From assembly GCA_965216025.1 (NCBI GenBank), contig CBDCEX010000017.1, positions 682,001 through 746,000 on the forward strand: a DNA stretch of 64,000 bases, in the 5' to 3' direction. Within the stretch, counting starts at the first letter, position 1; each line of letters begins with the position of its first letter. The notes below the pieces were generated by a model. It was not told the origin of the DNA, made no database searches, and saw only the letters and a program-made list of their open reading frames with translations. Position numbers and translations under genes: made by a program. Shown here piece by piece: positions 34,934 through 44,967 of this stretch. The DNA is from JADFQT01 sp965216025. GTDB lineage: Bacteria > Chloroflexota > Dehalococcoidia > Lucifugimonadales > UBA3495.

Positions 34934-37260
34934 ATGCTCGATTATCAGCCAAACATCGTTTTGTCTACCCAGGAATACAACGTGGTGGGCAAGCGACCCA
35001 TCCGCCCGGACGGCGCGGATAAAGTGACCGGAAAAGCCATGTATGGCGCGGATATCAACCTGCCGGGAATGCTCCACGGCCGGGTGCTGCGTAGCCCCCA
35101 TGCCCATGCTCGGATCAAGTCAGTGGATACCAGCCGGGCGGCTGCCTACCCCGGCGTCAGGGCGGTAATCACCGGGGCCGAGCTGATTCAGCCCTCAGGC
35201 CGAGCCTCCGAGTTGGTCGAAGGCGCCATGGTAAATATGAGGTTCATGAGCAACAACGTAATGGCTACCGGCAAGGTTCTGTACAAAGGGCATGCCGTTG
35301 CGGCGGTGGCGGCCACCAGCCCTCACGTGGCCGAGCAGGCCCTATCGCTGATCGACGTGGAATACGAGGTTCTGCCCCCGGTGATGGACGCCAAGGACGC
35401 CATGAACGAGGACTCCCCCCTGCTCCATGAGCGTTTGGCTGCCATGTCAACGGCGTCCATCCGGGCCGGTGGAGTATTGGATGACGACGACCCTTCTGAT
35501 GGAACCAATATAGCCAACCATTTTGAATTCACCTGGGAGACCTGGAAGAGGGTTTTAAGCAGGCTGACGTCATTGTAGAGAGGGACGCTTCCACCGTCGC
35601 GGTTCACCAGGGATACATTGAGCCTCACTCCGGCACCGCCATGTGGCATGCTGACGGAAACCTGACCCTCTGGTCCAGCAGCCAGGGCCACTTCATGGTG
35701 CGGGAGAGCACCGCCCGGCTGGTGGGAGTGCCCATCTCCAAGGTCAAGGCCATTCAAATGGAAATTGGCGGCGGTTTTGGCGCCAAGCTGGCCATCTACT
35801 GCGAGCCTCTGGCCGCCCTGCTGGCCAGGAAGGCGGACGCGCCGGTGAAGGTGACCATGAGCCGGACGGAAGTCTTCGAGGCCACCGGGCCTACTTCCGG
35901 CACCAACGTGCGGGTCAAGCTGGGCGCGACCAAGGATGGGAAGCTGACCGCCGCGGAGGCGCACCTGATATTCGAAGCGGGGGCTTTCCCCGGGTCTCCG
36001 GTGCCCGGCGGCGCCCAGTGCATCATGGGCGCCTACGACATCCCCAACGCTTACATCGAAGGTTACGACATCGTCGTTAACCGGCCCAAGACTTCGGCTT
36101 ACCGGGCGCCCGGCTCGCCCGCCGCGGCTTTCGCCATGGAAGGGGCCATCGATGAGATGGCGGAAAAGCTAGGAATGGATCCCATAGAGTTCCGGCTATT
36201 GAACAGCGCCAAGGAAGGCACCCGGCGGGCGACCGGCCCGCTGATGCCCAAGGTGGGCTTTATCGAGACTCTGGAGGCGGCCAAGGCCCACCCTCATTAC
36301 TCCGCAAAGCTGGAAGGCCCCTATCGCGGCCGGGGCGTGGCCAGCGGATTTTGGGGCAACAACACCGGCCCGTCCAGCGCGATAGCTACCATCACTCCGG
36401 ACGGCGTGGTCAATCTGGCCGAGGGTTCGCCGGACATCGGCGGTACCCGGGCATCCGTGTCCCAGCAGCTGGCTGAGGTTCTGGGGATACCCTTTGAGGA
36501 TGTTAGACCCCAGGTTGCGGATACTGATTCCATCGGCTTCACCTCCAACACCGGAGGCAGCGGCGTCACCTTCAAGACCGGCTGGGCCTGCTATACCGCG
36601 GCCCAGGACATCAAAGGGCAGATGCTGGAGCGCGCCGCTAAAATCTGGGACGTGTCCCTGGACGACGTGGAGTATGTCGATGGGGTGTTGCAGCACAAGT
36701 CGGACCCGGAGCTGCGTTTAACTTTCAAGCAGATGGCGGCCCGGCAGAATCCCACCGGCGGGCCTATTGTCGGGCGGGCCGGCGTCAACCCCGGCGGGGC
36801 CGGTCCGGCGCTGGCTTTTCACATAGTGGACGTTGAGGTGGACCCGGATACCGGCAAGGTAACCATTCTCCGCTACACTGCCCTGCAGGATGCCGGCAAG
36901 GCGATCCACCCCAGCTACGTGGAGGGACAGATTCAGGGTGCTGTGGCCCAGGGGATCGGCTGGGCCTTGAACGAAGAGTATTTTGTGAACGACCAGGGTC
37001 ACATGATGAACTCCAGCTTCCTGGACTACCGCATGCCGGTGAGCCTGGACCTGCCCATGATCGACACCGTGATCGTCGAGGTGGCCAACCCCAACCATCC
37101 CTACGGCGTGCGTGGAGTTGGCGAAGTATGCATCGTGCCGCCCATGGCGGCGATATCCAACGCCCTCTATCATGCCATTGGCGTGCGCATGACCAGCCTG
37201 CCGATGAATCCCGGCAAGGTGCTGGAGGCCCTCTGGCAGAATAACGGCAATGGCTCCTAA
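34934..37260 (+). pseudogene. Xanthine dehydrogenase-family molybdopterin-binding subunit, frameshifted
   Basis: ATG 34934 (GGAGGCGG upstream). The first frame covers the fused small Mo-binding lobe (VVGKRPIRPDGADKVTGKAMYGADI, RVLRSPHAHARI, GHAVAAVAA) and breaks at about 35536, where a missing base throws it to a stop at 35576-35578. The second frame continues in register (GDLEEGFKQADVIVERD) and holds the cofactor motifs QMEIGGGFGAK, AYRAPGSPAA, GGSGVTFKTG, GAVAQGIGWAL and the catalytic Glu in GVRGVGEVCIVPP. The complete protein would hydroxylate an aldehyde or N-heterocycle together with FAD and 2Fe-2S subunits, which are not nearby. The break may be a real mutation or a sequencing error. 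Confidence 0.88.
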
Positions 37261-37316
37261 CCCTGGTTTGACTGGCATGCTCGTCAGAGGCTCCAGTAAA
37301 GGGCATAGGTAAATTT

Positions 37317-37601
37317 ATGCCGGAAGTATGGATTCCTCCTAGAATGCAGGCCTTGACCGGCGGCAAACAGCAGGTCCAGGTTGCCGGTAGAACCGTTCGC
37401 CAGGTGATGAACAACCTGGATCAGGAGTTCCCCGGCATTAAAGAGTATCTCTATGATGAGGAAGAGGATGACCTGGTGGCCGGCATCGCGGTCATAGTCG
37501 ACGGCGAGGTCAGCCAACTGGGTCTCCTGGAGCGGGTCGGGGAGAACAGCGAGGTTCACTTCCTGCCGGCTATTGGCGGCGGGATTGATGCCGTATTCTG
37601 A
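37317..37601 (+). CDS. MoaD/ThiS-family small protein
   Basis: 94 residues, ubiquitin-like fold: EVWIPPRMQALTGGKQQVQV, TVRQVMNNLDQEFPGI, GIAVIVDGEV and VHFLPAIGGG. MoaD/ThiS proteins end in Gly-Gly, which is activated as a thiocarboxylate. Here four residues (IDAVF after the last Gly) follow, so either they are removed or the protein is not a sulfur donor. It lies 56 bp after the molybdenum hydroxylase gene on the same strand, which fits a role in molybdopterin supply. Confidence 0.8.
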   Translation: MPEVWIPPRMQALTGGKQQVQVAGRTVRQVMNNLDQEFPGIKEYLYDEEEDDLVAGIAVIVDGEVSQLGLLERVGENSEVHFLPAIGGGIDAVF

Positions 37602-37635
37602 AGCGGTCGCTCTAGGCAAGCGGTTTAAAGGGTCG

Positions 37636-37714
37636 CTTCTCCCCCTTGCCAAGGGGGACTGAGGTGAGGGGTTTCACCCTCATCCCAACCTTCTCCCATC
37701 AAGGGAGAAGGAGC
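37636..37714. repeat. Palindromic repeat (family P1)
   Basis: CTCCCCCTTGCCAAGGGGGA is one hairpin. It is followed by ACTGAGGTGAGGGG, TTTCACCCTCATCCCAACC and TTCTCCCATCAAGGGAGAA. The same modules in reverse order occur at 58626-58711. Confidence 0.8.
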
Positions 37715-37724
37715 TGTATTCGCC

Positions 37725-38765
37725 TTAAACCTGAACCGGGTCTATGCTCACGGTCCGGCCGGTTTTGGCAGACTCGATCATCGCCAACGTCACCTCCACC
37801 ACCCGTAATCCGTCCAACCCGGAGGCTACCGGCTGCCGGCCTTGCTCCACGGCCTGCTGAAAATCCTCAATTTCGGCGATGAAATTGGCCAGGTAATTCG
37901 CGGGATAAACCGCGGTCCGATTAACCGTGTCGCTGATTACTTCCACCCGGCCTTGCCTGGACTCCCACAGAGTGGCCCGTCCCGTGATACGGCCCTTCGT
38001 ACCGTAGATGGCGAAGTCGTTCTTGGAGTCGGGTAGCAGGCGGCCGCAGCAAACCGTGGCCAGGGTGCCGCCATCAAAGCGGAGGGTCGCCGCGGCCATC
38101 CGCTCCAAGGGACGCTCCGCTGTCTGCCCGTCGGTCAAGACCGCGACTTCGGTCACTTCCTGCCCCAACAGGAATCGGAGCAGGTCCACCACGTGCACGC
38201 CGGTGCCCATCAGCGCGGCGGCTCCACCAATAAGTTCCGGCTCCTCCCACCACTGGCGGCGGCCGGTTCGGGGTGGTGGCGCCGTGGCTCCGCGCACGCC
38301 GAAGCCCCACTGACCCTGGGCCAGCGATAAATTCCCCAGGGCTCCCTGCTGGATGGCCTCCCGGGCCAGGATGTGCCCCGGATGGGTTCTGAGATGGTAG
38401 CCGGTAGCTAGAGTTAACCCCTTTTCCCGGCATCCCCGGACCATCGCCACCGCGTCCTCCAGGGTGGTGGTCATCGGCTTCTCGCTAAACACGTGCTTGC
38501 CGGCGGCGGCGGCCTGGAGGGCATGCCGGGCATGCAGAAAGTTGGGCGAGCAGAGGAACACCGCATCCACCCGGGAGTCCTGGAGCAAGGAGTCCATAGA
38601 GGCGTAGGCCGCCGGGGCTCCGTGCTTCTGGGCAAAAGCCTCGGCCTGACCCAGGTCCCGGCTGTAAACTCCTACCAGGTTTGCCTCCGGGGTGGCATAG
38701 ATCGCCGGGGCTATCTTGTTATCCGGGTGGAGACCGGTGCTTATAACTGCCCAACCTAAAGACAC
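37725..38765 (-). CDS. Gfo/Idh/MocA-family oxidoreductase
   Basis: 346 residues. The N-terminal Rossmann domain binds NAD(P) (LGWAVISTGLHPDNKIAPAI, where the usual GxGxxG is replaced by STGLH). The family's catalytic EKP is in HVFSEKPMTTTLEDA. The C-terminal domain has GGAALMGTGVHVVDLLRFLLG, the usual metal-free substrate region. It oxidises or reduces a sugar or similar polyol, and the substrate is unknown. Transcribed opposite to its neighbours. Confidence 0.88.
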   Translation of the reverse strand: MSLGWAVISTGLHPDNKIAPAIYATPEANLVGVYSRDLGQAEAFAQKHGAPAAYASMDSLLQDSRVDAVFLCSPNFLHARHALQAAAAGKHVFSEKPMTTTLEDAVAMVRGCREKGLTLATGYHLRTHPGHILAREAIQQGALGNLSLAQGQWGFGVRGATAPPPRTGRRQWWEEPELIGGAAALMGTGVHVVDLLRFLLGQEVTEVAVLTDGQTAERPLERMAAATLRFDGGTLATVCCGRLLPDSKNDFAIYGTKGRITGRATLWESRQGRVEVISDTVNRTAVYPANYLANFIAEIEDFQQAVEQGRQPVASGLDGLRVVEVTLAMIESAKTGRTVSIDPVQV

Positions 38766-39127
38766 GCGGCGCCTCCCGAAAAGGTGGATAGGGGACCGGG
38801 AATCGGCCTAAAGCTAAAGGAAAGCCTGTCTACCTGTCAAATGCCCCTTTGCATAGCGGTTAGCTGCATAGCGGTTAGCCCAGAGAGTGTTTGGCTGGGG
38901 GCCAGAGGCGCTCGGCTCTCGTGATTGTCATTGCGAGGGCCGCAGCCCCGAAGCTATCTCATTGGGGTGAGAAGAGATTGCTTCGCGGAGTTTATCCTGA
39001 GCGCAGCCGAAGGGCTCGCAATGACCAAAGAACGACACTTCCGGGGGAAAGCCCAGCTTGACAACCTAGCGACCCCAGGCTAAAGTAGCTTCTAAGTTGA
39101 TAGTACGGCTGCCTTAACATTGTGAAT
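38766..39127. other. Intergenic stretch with direct and palindromic repeats
   Basis: It contains a direct repeat GCATAGCGGTTAGC (38854 on and 38868 on). A dispersed inverted element at 38927-39022 has outer arms GTCATTGCGAG...CTCGCAATGAC and inner GAAGC and GAGATTGCTTCG modules. No gene seen. Confidence 0.7.
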
Positions 39128-39285
39128 AGCAGGTTTCTGGTACCCGCCCGGTTTTCCGGTTTTTTAGAAACTAAGGAAACCAGGTTTAATGGGGAAAGGC
39201 GGTGAGGAATCCGCCGCGGTTGCGCCACTGTGAACGGACTGGAGTCCGCAAGCCAGGGAACCCGCCCGAAATGCTGGAGTTCTAC
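39128..39285 (+). promoter_or_regulatory. Cobalamin riboswitch
   Basis: The conserved core is clear: GGTGAGGAATCCGCC, then TGCGCCACTGTGAACGG, GGAGTCCGCAAGCCAGGGA and the B12 box AGCCAGGGAACCCGCC (39251-39266). A 5' part lies at about 39131-39195 (AGGTTTCTGGTACCCGCC, AAACCAGG). It lies upstream of the cobalt/corrin gene group on the same strand and should turn it off when adenosylcobalamin is plentiful. Confidence 0.95.
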
Positions 39286-39348
39286 TCTGCGCTAAACAGA
39301 CGTGGTTCCCCCTGGCTCAGGTCCTAATTGGCCCGCCGGGAAGCCTCA

Positions 39349-39379
39349 CCCCTGGCAGAAGTAGAGCCAGGGGTTTTTT
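39349..39379 (+). terminator. Intrinsic terminator of the cobalamin riboswitch
   Basis: CCCCTGGC (39349-39356) pairs with GCCAGGGG (39366-39373), followed by TTTTTT. Upstream, CCCCCTGGCTCAG (39308-39320) could compete for the same strand, giving an on/off expression platform. This indicates transcriptional control of the downstream genes. Confidence 0.9.
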
Positions 39380-39461
39380 AATGGTGGTATTCTTGTGGCA
39401 TCCGGTCCTTGGGCATTTGAATCAGGCTCCCGGATCGATATGGCCCGGTGATAAGGGATAA

Positions 39462-40160
39462 TTGAGCAGCGATAATTCAGGAATTTCCATGACCGTGGTG
39501 GCGGTTGGCCCGGGCGATGCCGAGATGCTGACCATGAAGGGTCGGCACGCCCTGGAAAAGGCCGACCTGGTAGTGGGGTTCAAAACGGTGCTGGATGTGG
39601 TGGCCGAGTGGACCAGTGGGGCCGAGGTTCGGCCGATGACCTATCGGGACCAGGAAGACGTTCTAGAATATGCCCAGGAGCAGGTCCGTCAGGGCAAGGA
39701 TTGCGTCGTATGCTGCTGGGGCGACCTGAATGTTTCGGCTCGCGAGCTGCTGGCCCGGGTCCGCCGCCGCGCCGCACAGGTGCAGCTTATTCCCGGTGTC
39801 AGCTCTATTCAGTTCGCCTGTGCCCGCTCCGGAATAGCCTTGGAGGATTCCCTGTTCATCACCCTTCACAAAAGACAGGAAACCGACTCCGATGTGGCAG
39901 AGCTGGTTCATTACTTGAACGAAGGTCGACGGCATATCATTTTGCTGCCCCGTCCCTTCGACCTGATGCCGGCCGGCATAGCGTCCCAGGTGATAGCCGC
40001 GGGGATTGCTCCCAGCCAGCCGGTAACGGTTTTCCAGCGGCTGACCCTGGAGGGAGAACAGCGGTGGAACGGCACCCTTCAGGAATGCGCTGAAATAGCC
40101 GAAGAATTTAGTGACCTTTCGATTATGGTATTTTTCAGTCCTAACCAGGTTCTGGACTAG
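39462..40160 (+). CDS. cbiE: Precorrin-6Y C5,15-methyltransferase (CbiE-like)
   Basis: 232 residues from TTG 39462 (AAGGGA close upstream); ATG 39489 with AGGA seven bases away is an equally good start. A tetrapyrrole methylase: SAM-binding VVAVGPGDAEMLTMKG, ADLVVGFKTVLD, VVCCWGDLNVSA and the IPGVSSIQFACAR signature. The best match by pattern is CbiE (methylation of cobalt-precorrin-7 or precorrin-6Y at C5). The decarboxylating CbiT half is absent here. First gene after the riboswitch. Confidence 0.85.
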   Translation: MSSDNSGISMTVVAVGPGDAEMLTMKGRHALEKADLVVGFKTVLDVVAEWTSGAEVRPMTYRDQEDVLEYAQEQVRQGKDCVVCCWGDLNVSARELLARVRRRAAQVQLIPGVSSIQFACARSGIALEDSLFITLHKRQETDSDVAELVHYLNEGRRHIILLPRPFDLMPAGIASQVIAAGIAPSQPVTVFQRLTLEGEQRWNGTLQECAEIAEEFSDLSIMVFFSPNQVLD

Positions 40161-40195
40161 TCAGGGCCTGGACTAGAACAGACCACGAGAAAAAT

Positions 40196-43100
40196 TTGAC
40201 GACTGAACAGGAAACCGGCCGGAAGCACATCCTCCTGGTCACCACCGCCGATACCGACATCCTCACCGCAGAGCGGGCGATGAGCGGGATGGCCGCCGAG
40301 GGCTTTCCTCAGGTGCGGGCCTACAATCCCGTTGCCCTGGAAACTTCCGATAGCCACGAAGAGCTTTTGCAAGCCGCTGCCGGCGCCGGAGTCGTAGTCC
40401 TGCGGCTGTTGGGCGGCAAGAGAGCCATGCCGGAGGCCTTCGACCCGCTGGTGGAGCTGTGCCATTCCCAGGGCATCCCGCTAATTGCCTGTCCCGGCCA
40501 CCAGGAATGGGATGAAGACCTGGTGTCGGCTTGCTCTGCGCCGGTAATTGAAGTAGAGACGGTATTCGCCTACCTGATGCGGGGCGGTATCCAGAATTTT
40601 CAAAACCTGTTCCTGTTTCTGTCCGACACCTATTTGGGCAGCGAATATGGTCACGAAGCCCCCGAGCCGGTGCCCTGGCAGGGCATCTATCATCCGGAAG
40701 TGGACGCCAACATCGACGTCGACTCCTTCATCAAGCTCCGCTTCAAGCCGGAACGCCCGTCCATCGGCCTGCTTTTCTACCGCGCCCACTGGATGAGTGG
40801 CAACCTGCAATTTATCGACGAGCTGATCCGCTGCCTAGAGGCTCGTGAGGTAAACGTCCTGCCGGTTTTCTCCTTCAGTCTGAAGCACAACCCTGAGGAA
40901 GATGGCGACTCGGTGCATACTCTGGCCCAGTACATGATGGACCCCACTGGTGCTCCCCGGGTTCAGTGCATTATCAACACCATGGGCTTGGCCATGAGCG
41001 ACCTGAGCAGCGACCAGAACCACCAGGGCGCAACCCTTGCGTCGGGTTGGTCGGTGGATTTCCTGAACCAGCTAGACCTGCCCATCATCCAGGGCGTGGT
41101 CAGTACCGGCACCCGCGAGGAATGGCAGAAAAGCTCCCTGGGATTGGGCCCCATCGACACCGCCATGAACATTGCCCTGCCCGAGTTCGACGGGCGGATT
41201 ATATCCGTGCCTATCTCCTTCAAGGAAGAAACCAAGGAGACCGCCGCAGCCCCGATGCTGGCCCAGAACGGCAACAAGCCGATGTTGTCGAACCGCCTGC
41301 AACGCTACGTGGCCCACCCGGACCGCATGGACCACCTGGCCGGCCTGGCCCACAAGTGGGCCAAACTACGGCTCAAGCCCAACTCGGAAAAGCGCATCGC
41401 GGTCATCATGAGCAACTACCCCACCAAGGATGCGCGCATTGGAAACGCCGTGGGCCTGGATACTCCGGCCTCGGTGATCAACATCCTGAACGCCCTGGCC
41501 AAGGCCGGGTATCAGGTAGAAGACATACCGGAAAGCGGCGATGAGCTGGTGCATCGCATCATTGAGCGGTGCAGCAATGATCGGGAATCGCTGACCGAGG
41601 AGCAAATGCGGCTGGCGGTCGGGCACGTTACGGCCCGCCAGTACCAGGAGTGGTTTCAAGCCTTTCCGGAAGGTGTTCAGGAGAAGCTGAAGGATGAGTG
41701 GGGGGAGCCGCCCGGACAGGTTTACCGCATCGGGGATCGTCTCGCCATAGCCGGGTTGCAGCTGGGCAACGTCTTCGTCGGACTGCAGCCGCCGCGAGGG
41801 TTTGGCGAGCACCCTATATCTATTTACCACAGCCCGGACCTGGCGCCGACTCACCACTACATTGCCTACTACCGCTGGATTCGCCAGGTGTTCCAAGCCG
41901 ACGCCATGGTGCACGTGGGCAAGCATGGCACCCTGGAGTGGCTGCCGGGCAAGGGCATTGGGCTTTCCAGCGAGTGCTATCCGGAGGTGGCACTGGGTGA
42001 CCTGCCGCTCTTCTACCCCTTCATCATCAACAACCCCGGCGAGGGTACCCAGGCCAAGCGCCGTACCCACGCCGCCATCATCGACCACCTGATACCGCCC
42101 ATGACCACGGCCGACAGCTACGGCGACATCGCCAAGCTGGAACAGCTCATGGACGAGCATTACCAGTGCCAGACTCTGGACCCGGGCAAGCTGCCCATGC
42201 TGGAAAGCCAGATTTGGGAGATGGTGCAGAAGGCCGAGCTGCACCGGGACTTGGGGGTGGACGCTCCGCCTGATGACTTCGGCGGGTTTTTGCTGAACAT
42301 CGACGGCTATCTGTGCGAAATCAAGGATGTTCAGATCAAGGATGGCCTCCATACCCTGGGTGAGGCGCCTCAGGACGAGCAGCTCATCGGTCTTCTCTCG
42401 GCCCTTACCCGGCTGGATACCGGCCCCATGCCCAGTCTGCGCCGGAGCATGGCCGAGGCCCTGGGTCTGGATTACGCCAGCCTGCTCGATGACCCCGGGA
42501 CCCCCATGAACGGCAACGTTCCGGAGGTGCTGGCTCGCCTCGACCAGGAAACTCCGGCCCGCAGCGCCGGAGATGTGCTGGAGCGGCTGGAAATGCTATG
42601 CCGTCAGGCCTACACCCAGTTGCTCGATGGCAACTTCCAATCCGATCGGGTCGCCGAGCTGGTTTCCAGCCTGCTGGACCGGCCCGACGCCCAGACCGAA
42701 AAGGTGCTACGCTACGCCACCGATTTCATCTATCCGGCCTTGCTGAAGACTACCGATGAAATCGATAACCTGCTGCGGGGGCTGGACGGGCGGTTCGTGC
42801 CGCCGGGTCCCAGCGGCGCGCCGACCCGGGGCATGGCCAACGTGCTGCCCACCGGACGAAATTTCTACTCGGTGGACCCCAAGACCCTGCCCTCCCCGGC
42901 GGCCTGGGAAGTGGGCAAGGCTTTGGGTGACGGCCTGCTGGAGAAGTATCTGGAGGAGGAGGGCGCCTATCCGGAAATGGTGGGGATGGTGGTTTGGGGC
43001 ACTTCGGCCATGCGGACCCACGGCGACGACATCGCCCAGATCCTGTACCTGCTGGGAGTCCGGCCGGTTTGGCAGGCCGAAAGTAGGCGGGTAACCGGCG

Positions 43101-44116
43101 TGGAAGTAATACCCCTGGAAGAGTTGAGCCATCCTCGCATCGACGTCACGGTGCGCATCAGCGGCTTTTTCCGGGATGCCTTTCCCAACTTGATCTACCT
43201 GCTGGATCAGGCAGTGGAGTTGGTGGCGTCTCTGGACGAGCCGGAGACCGACAATTTTATCGCTAAACATCTCCGGGAAGACCTGGTGCGGAGCGCTTCC
43301 CCGGATGCCTCCCCGGACCCAGCATCCGGGGAGGCAGAAGCCCCCCAGAGCCGCGCGGCCTCCTTGTATCGAATCTTTGGCAGCAAGCCGGGCACCTACG
43401 GGGCCGGTATCCTGCCCGCCCTGGATGAGCGTAACTGGGAAACGGTCAAGGACCTGGCCGAGGTTTACACCGCTTGGGGCGGCTACGCCTACACACAGCA
43501 AGACTTTGGGGTCAACGCCCGGCCCCAGTTCCGGCAACGGTTCAGCCAGATAGTAATTGCCGCCAAGAATCAGGATAATCGCGAGCACGACCTGTTCGAC
43601 AGCGATGATTACATGCAGTATCATGGCGGCATGATCGCTACGGTTCGGGCTCTAACTGGAAAGAATCCCCGTCAGTTCTTCGGCGATAGCTCCGACCCTT
43701 CCCGGGCCAAGGTTCGGGACTTGCAGGATGAGGCCCGCCGGGTGTTCCGCAGCCGGGTCGTTAACCCCAAGTGGATCGAGTCGATGAAGCGGCACGGTTA
43801 CAAGGGCGCTTTCGAGTTGTCCGCCACCGTCGATTACATGTTCGGTTACGATGCCACCGCGCAGGTGGTCGAGGATTGGATGTACCGGGATGTTACCCAA
43901 GAGTACGTGCTCAGCCCAGAGATGCAGGAGTTCTTCCGCCGGAGCAATCCCTGGGCCTTGCGGGCTATTGTGGAAAGGCTGCTGGAGGCCATTGAGAGGG
44001 GAATGTGGGAAGATCCGCCGCCGGAAATGTTGGAAAAGCTAAGGGAATTATATCTGGATTTGGAGACTGACCTGGAGGCCCGACAAGAGCGGCAGGAAGG
44101 GCCCAGGGACCGCTAA
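40196..44116 (+). CDS. cobN: Cobaltochelatase subunit CobN
   Basis: 1,306 residues, the usual size of the large chelatase subunit, from TTG 40196. It inserts Co2+ into hydrogenobyrinate diamide with an AAA+ motor. Family motifs: HVGKHGTLEWLPGK (near residue 575), FYPFIINNPGEGTQAKRR, GKALGDGLLEKYLEEEG, VGMVVWGTSAMRTHGDD and PRIDVTVRISGFFRDAFPN, plus LSATVDYMFGYDATA near the C-terminus. BchH-type Mg chelatase subunits share these. CobN is preferred because of the B12 riboswitch, CbiE and the cobalt transport genes. Probable partner: the ChlID-like protein at 45991-48192. Confidence 0.92.
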   Translation: MTTEQETGRKHILLVTTADTDILTAERAMSGMAAEGFPQVRAYNPVALETSDSHEELLQAAAGAGVVVLRLLGGKRAMPEAFDPLVELCHSQGIPLIACPGHQEWDEDLVSACSAPVIEVETVFAYLMRGGIQNFQNLFLFLSDTYLGSEYGHEAPEPVPWQGIYHPEVDANIDVDSFIKLRFKPERPSIGLLFYRAHWMSGNLQFIDELIRCLEAREVNVLPVFSFSLKHNPEEDGDSVHTLAQYMMDPTGAPRVQCIINTMGLAMSDLSSDQNHQGATLASGWSVDFLNQLDLPIIQGVVSTGTREEWQKSSLGLGPIDTAMNIALPEFDGRIISVPISFKEETKETAAAPMLAQNGNKPMLSNRLQRYVAHPDRMDHLAGLAHKWAKLRLKPNSEKRIAVIMSNYPTKDARIGNAVGLDTPASVINILNALAKAGYQVEDIPESGDELVHRIIERCSNDRESLTEEQMRLAVGHVTARQYQEWFQAFPEGVQEKLKDEWGEPPGQVYRIGDRLAIAGLQLGNVFVGLQPPRGFGEHPISIYHSPDLAPTHHYIAYYRWIRQVFQADAMVHVGKHGTLEWLPGKGIGLSSECYPEVALGDLPLFYPFIINNPGEGTQAKRRTHAAIIDHLIPPMTTADSYGDIAKLEQLMDEHYQCQTLDPGKLPMLESQIWEMVQKAELHRDLGVDAPPDDFGGFLLNIDGYLCEIKDVQIKDGLHTLGEAPQDEQLIGLLSALTRLDTGPMPSLRRSMAEALGLDYASLLDDPGTPMNGNVPEVLARLDQETPARSAGDVLERLEMLCRQAYTQLLDGNFQSDRVAELVSSLLDRPDAQTEKVLRYATDFIYPALLKTTDEIDNLLRGLDGRFVPPGPSGAPTRGMANVLPTGRNFYSVDPKTLPSPAAWEVGKALGDGLLEKYLEEEGAYPEMVGMVVWGTSAMRTHGDDIAQILYLLGVRPVWQAESRRVTGVEVIPLEELSHPRIDVTVRISGFFRDAFPNLIYLLDQAVELVASLDEPETDNFIAKHLREDLVRSASPDASPDPASGEAEAPQSRAASLYRIFGSKPGTYGAGILPALDERNWETVKDLAEVYTAWGGYAYTQQDFGVNARPQFRQRFSQIVIAAKNQDNREHDLFDSDDYMQYHGGMIATVRALTGKNPRQFFGDSSDPSRAKVRDLQDEARRVFRSRVVNPKWIESMKRHGYKGAFELSATVDYMFGYDATAQVVEDWMYRDVTQEYVLSPEMQEFFRRSNPWALRAIVERLLEAIERGMWEDPPPEMLEKLRELYLDLETDLEARQERQEGPRDR

Positions 44117-44146
44117 ACGGGGAGGTGTTCCCCGGAGAGGTGTTAC

Positions 44147-44572
44147 ATGGAAATAACGCTGGAACTGATCCAGGACCTAACCCAAGACGAACGCATGATG
44201 TGGGTGGTTGGTGGCGGTGCGGTGGTTAGTGAGAACAATAGCAAGGGTGTCAAGCCGCCGGAAGTTGGCGGTGGCTACATAACCATCGAGGCCGATAACT
44301 GGCACTTCCATCTTGGCCAAGAGGCGGTGGATGGCATCCAGTTTGTGGAGGCGGACAGCCACGGCGGGCTCAAGTCCTACTACGTCCGCTTTTCCAAGGG
44401 TTGGGAGGAGACGCTGGCGCGGTGCTATTTCCCCAATCCCTACCTGGATGACGACAATAAGAGGACGGAATTTCAAGAGGAGAAACATCAACTGTTCCAG
44501 CGGATGCGGGACAAATATGTGGGAACGGAGGGCATCGTCTTCGTGGAAAGAGCCGCCCAACCTTCCAGCTAG
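44147..44572 (+). CDS. Unknown protein in the cobalt/corrin cluster
   Basis: 141 residues, 30 bp after cobN, ribosome site GGAGAGG. I do not firmly recognise it. A beta-rich centre (GGGYITIEADNWHFHL, VDGIQFVEADSHGGLKSYYV, ARCYFPNPYLDDD) followed by a charged helix resembles the HFHL/IxFVE pattern of ChuX/HutX haem-carrier folds. This suggests a tetrapyrrole or cobalt-binding helper of CobN, but that is inference from pattern and position. Confidence 0.75.
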   Translation: MEITLELIQDLTQDERMMWVVGGGAVVSENNSKGVKPPEVGGGYITIEADNWHFHLGQEAVDGIQFVEADSHGGLKSYYVRFSKGWEETLARCYFPNPYLDDDNKRTEFQEEKHQLFQRMRDKYVGTEGIVFVERAAQPSS

Positions 44573-44747
44573 AAAAGGTTTGGGTCCAAATGGTGAGCGA
44601 ATCAACAGACCGCTCTTTTCCTAAACCGTTCATAGGTGGTATACTTGGCGGGCTCTACGAGAGGTGGTTGCGGAATCGGGAAACCAGAGGAATCAATAGT
44701 TGAGTTAACTGTCAATCCCATAAATCCCAATTAGAGAGGAGACTAAT

Positions 44748-44951
44748 ATGGCAGATATGATGCAGACCTTAATCGGCGAAGGGCGAGCCGCCAAATGGGC
44801 TCCCTGGCTACTGCTGGGAGCGCTGGTTCTCTACATGGCGGGATACGTTGATAGTAGCGTCCACGCCGCAGCCATTGGCTCCCCGGCCATTCTGGGGGCC
44901 GTCCACGAGTTCTTCCATCACGCCCGCCACGTTGCTTTTATGTGCCACTAG
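44748..44951 (+). CDS. cbtB: CbtB-type cobalt transporter subunit
   Basis: 67 residues, GAGAGGAG before ATG. One membrane helix (WAPWLLLGALVLYMAGYV) and a C-terminal His-rich tail ending HEFFHHARHVAFMCH, the defining CbtB metal-binding end. CbtB and CbtA are predicted cobalt uptake components, usually under cobalamin riboswitches, as here. Confidence 0.9.
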   Translation: MADMMQTLIGEGRAAKWAPWLLLGALVLYMAGYVDSSVHAAAIGSPAILGAVHEFFHHARHVAFMCH

Positions 44952-44967
44952 CCCCAGGGAGTGGTTA

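Noticed and set aside
40196..44116. Magnesium chelatase BchH
   Set aside because: The B12 riboswitch, cobalt transport genes and corrin methylase point to CobN; no chlorophyll genes are present.
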